Assembly (NCBI GenBank): GCA_036381895.1
Contig: DASVBY010000043.1
Location: 1-25,100, forward strand
Direction of reading: 5' to 3'
Origin: JACQFZ01 sp036381895
Lineage (GTDB): Bacteria; Pseudomonadota; Gammaproteobacteria; Acidiferrobacterales; Sulfurifustaceae
DNA length: 25,100 nucleotides
Shown: positions 23,562 to 25,100 of the stretch, in pieces
How the letters are laid out: each line of letters opens with the position of its first letter
How positions within the stretch are numbered: the stretch's first letter is position 1
Notes under the pieces: model-generated
The model's input: the letters and a program-made list of their open reading frames with translations, nothing else
Databases searched by the model: none
What the model was told of the DNA's origin: nothing
Made by a program: the position numbers and the translations under genes

Positions 23562-24263
23562 ATGCCGGAATTGATCACCATCCATCCACGCTTCAACGGG
23601 CCGCCGGAGGCCGGCAACGGCGGCTACCTCTGCGGCCTGATCGCTTCCGTACTACAGCGCAGCGTCAACGTGCGGCTGCATCGCGCGGCGCCGCTCGCCA
23701 CGGTCCTCGAGCTGGTGCCGCAAGGCCCGGAGGAGTGGCACTTGCGCTACGAGGAAGAGCTGATCGCGACCGCAAGACCGGCTTCGGTTGACGTCGCGCC
23801 GCCGCGCGCGCCGAGCTATCTGGAGGCGCTCGCCGCCGCGCAGCATTTCGCCGGCTTCCGGCGGCACATGGTGCCGCGCTGCTTCGTGTGCGGGCCGGAG
23901 CGCACGCAAGGCGACGGATTGCGCGTGTTTCCGGGGCCGGTGGAGGGCGCGGACATGGTGGCGGCTCCGTGGCTGCCGGACCTGTCGCTCGCAGATGCCG
24001 AGGGCAAGGTGAAGCCCGAGTTCATGTGGGCGGCGCTCGACTGCCCCGGCTACTACGCTTCGGTGCCGGACGATCGGCCCGCACTCCTCGGCGAGCTCGC
24101 GGTGCGCATCGACCGGCGGCCACTCGCCGACGAACCGTGCGTGATCATCGCGTGGCGCCTCGCGGCCGAGGGCCGCAAGCACCGCGTGGGCACCGCGCTC
24201 TTTGCAGAGGGCGAGGCCCTCTGCGCCGTCGGTGTGGCGACCTGGATCGAGCTCAAGACCTGA
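23562..24263 (+). CDS. Hotdog-fold thioesterase-like protein
   Basis: A 233-residue cytoplasmic protein that resembles the PaaI/acyl-CoA thioesterase hotdog families, apparently with two hotdog repeats. The first half holds FNGPPEAGNGGYLCGLIASV, a substrate-side helix of these folds; the middle has HMVPRCFVCGPERTQGDGL (Cys107-x2-Cys110), a conserved-looking turn; the second half contains FMWAALDCPGYYASVPDDRP. The start at 23562 is preferred over 23547 because the earlier ATG overlaps the -10 box TATAAT. No ribosome binding site precedes it, consistent with a leaderless message. It is followed by a 132-base gap and an acyl-CoA dehydrogenase, so a role in CoA-ester metabolism is reasonable. Catalysis is not proven, and a binding or hydratase role is possible. 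Confidence 0.75.
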   Translation: MPELITIHPRFNGPPEAGNGGYLCGLIASVLQRSVNVRLHRAAPLATVLELVPQGPEEWHLRYEEELIATARPASVDVAPPRAPSYLEALAAAQHFAGFRRHMVPRCFVCGPERTQGDGLRVFPGPVEGADMVAAPWLPDLSLADAEGKVKPEFMWAALDCPGYYASVPDDRPALLGELAVRIDRRPLADEPCVIIAWRLAAEGRKHRVGTALFAEGEALCAVGVATWIELKT

Positions 24264-24395
24264 TATCCGGCCCTACGCCGCGGGCCAGGCGGTGGCTGGA
24301 GCGGCCGCCCGGGCATGCGCCCGAGTGAGGCGAAGCGGCTTCCCCGGGCCGGCGGTGTTGTACACTCGCCGGATCCTGTCCTTTCTCGGGGTTCC

Positions 24396-25100
24396 ATGAA
24401 CGAGCTCTTCACGCAGTCGCCGCCGCGCCTCGGCAACCAATATCTGGACGACCGTTTTCTGCGCGCCTTGCTCGCGCGCCTGCTGCCGCCGGAGGTTCTC
24501 GCCGACATCGAGCCGGGGTTGACCGCGATGGGTGCGCTCGCGGGGGAAGAGCTCTACGAGCTGCAGCTGCGCGACCGGCTGAACGAGCCGCGGCTCACGC
24601 AATGGGACCCCTGGGGCAACCGTATCGACGAGATCGAGCTCACGCCGCTCTGGCAGCGCGCCGCGGCGCTCGCCGCCGAGCACGGCCTTGTCGCCATCCC
24701 GTACGAGCAGCGCCATGGCCGCTACGCGCGCGTGCACCAGTTCGCGCTGATCTACCTGTTCCATCCCTCGTCCGACGTCTACACCTGCCCGCTCGCGATG
24801 ACCGACGGCGCCGCGCGGACCCTGCTCGCGAGCGGCAACAAGGCGCTTATCGATAGGGCGCTGCCGCGGCTCACGAGCCGCGACCCGGCGCAGGCATGGA
24901 CCAGCGGACAGTGGATGACGGAAACGACGGGCGGCTCCGACGTCGGGCGCTCGCAGACCCGCGCCGTGCCGCAGGCGGACGGCCGCTGGCGGCTCTACGG
25001 CAAGAAGTGGTTCACGTCGGCGGTCACCTCGCAGATGGCGCTCACGCTCGCGCGCCCCGAAGGCAACGGGCCGGGCGGCAGCGGTCTCGCGCTCTTCTAT
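24396..25100 (+). CDS. AidB-like acyl-CoA dehydrogenase (3' partial)
   Basis: The first 235 residues of a flavoprotein dehydrogenase, cut by the right edge of the window. The start MNELFTQSPP at 24396 is supported by protein similarity and position; CTCGGGGTTCC before it gives only a weak ribosome binding site. The stretch LGNQYLDDRFLRALL, then the LTQWDPWGNRIDEIELTPLW segment, and the flavin-site motif QWMTETTGGSDVGRSQT followed by LYGKKWFTSAVTSQMALTLA match the AidB branch of acyl-CoA dehydrogenases, which differ from typical beta-oxidation enzymes by an extended N-terminal region. It could act in catabolism of branched acyl-CoAs or in alkylation response as AidB does. The catalytic base and the C-terminal domain lie outside the window, so activity cannot be judged. 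Confidence 0.88.
   Translation, partial: MNELFTQSPPRLGNQYLDDRFLRALLARLLPPEVLADIEPGLTAMGALAGEELYELQLRDRLNEPRLTQWDPWGNRIDEIELTPLWQRAAALAAEHGLVAIPYEQRHGRYARVHQFALIYLFHPSSDVYTCPLAMTDGAARTLLASGNKALIDRALPRLTSRDPAQAWTSGQWMTETTGGSDVGRSQTRAVPQADGRWRLYGKKWFTSAVTSQMALTLARPEGNGPGGSGLALFY

Noticed and set aside
1..25100. tRNA, rRNA, CRISPR, integrase, transposase or toxin-antitoxin genes
   Set aside because: I looked for these on both strands and found no cloverleaf, spaced repeat array or recognisable protein of these kinds.

Overview
The window is a stretch of chromosome from a GC-rich proteobacterium, most likely a beta- or gammaproteobacterium. The evidence is the high GC with strong GC3, a fused CysN-CysC, a RND tripartite pump with a lipoprotein outer-membrane channel, coniferyl-type aldehyde dehydrogenase, and REP-like repeats beginning GTCATTCCGG. 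I see no rRNA, tRNA, CRISPR array, transposase, integrase or replication origin. The window cuts through a gene at each end (cysD at the left, an AidB-like acyl-CoA dehydrogenase at the right).

Layout: (1) 1-2527, sulfate activation, the 3' part of cysD plus bifunctional cysNC, overlapping by one base. (2) 2688-9234, a four-gene efflux operon in which a TetR repressor is the first gene, followed by adaptor, inner-membrane RND permease and outer-membrane factor; a perfect 17-bp palindrome sits on the predicted promoter. (3) 9244-10674 (minus), coniferyl-aldehyde-type dehydrogenase, divergent from (4) 11026-12672, a secreted protein with an N-terminal four-cysteine segment and CARDB-like Ig repeats. 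(5) 12766-14169, a small four-helix membrane protein divergent from an XRE/MmyB-type regulator; the space between them carries symmetrical -35 boxes in an inverted repeat around a 10-bp-phased GGTAA array. (6) 14170-14637, a gene-free region with REP-like repeats and a relic of a membrane-protein gene. (7) 14638-20964, a LIV-type ABC importer operon (livK-H-M-G-F) followed by an acyl-CoA synthetase. (8) 20992-23498 (minus), a cluster reading epimerase/dehydratase, periplasmic histidine phosphatase, DUF6152-like protein and a frameshifted DUF6644-like membrane protein. (9) 23562 to the end, a hotdog-fold protein that appears to be leaderless, then the acyl-CoA dehydrogenase.

The most interesting structural feature is that block 7 is bounded by two direct copies of the same sequence: a truncated 148-bp relic at 14385-14532 and the 3' end of the full-length gene at 20992-21142. 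One truncated and one full-length copy around a segment with different codon habits is the layout left by single-crossover integration of a circular element, so the importer/CoA-ligase cassette may have been acquired. Together the transporter, the CoA ligase, the hotdog protein and the acyl-CoA dehydrogenase suggest uptake and CoA-dependent breakdown of an organic (aromatic, fatty or dicarboxylic) acid rather than, or as well as, amino-acid uptake; the substrate is not visible in the sequence.

No clearly unprecedented system is evident. The strongest leads are the repeat-flanked cassette, the phased operator at 13239-13287, the leaderless promoter at 23550 and the four-cysteine secreted protein.
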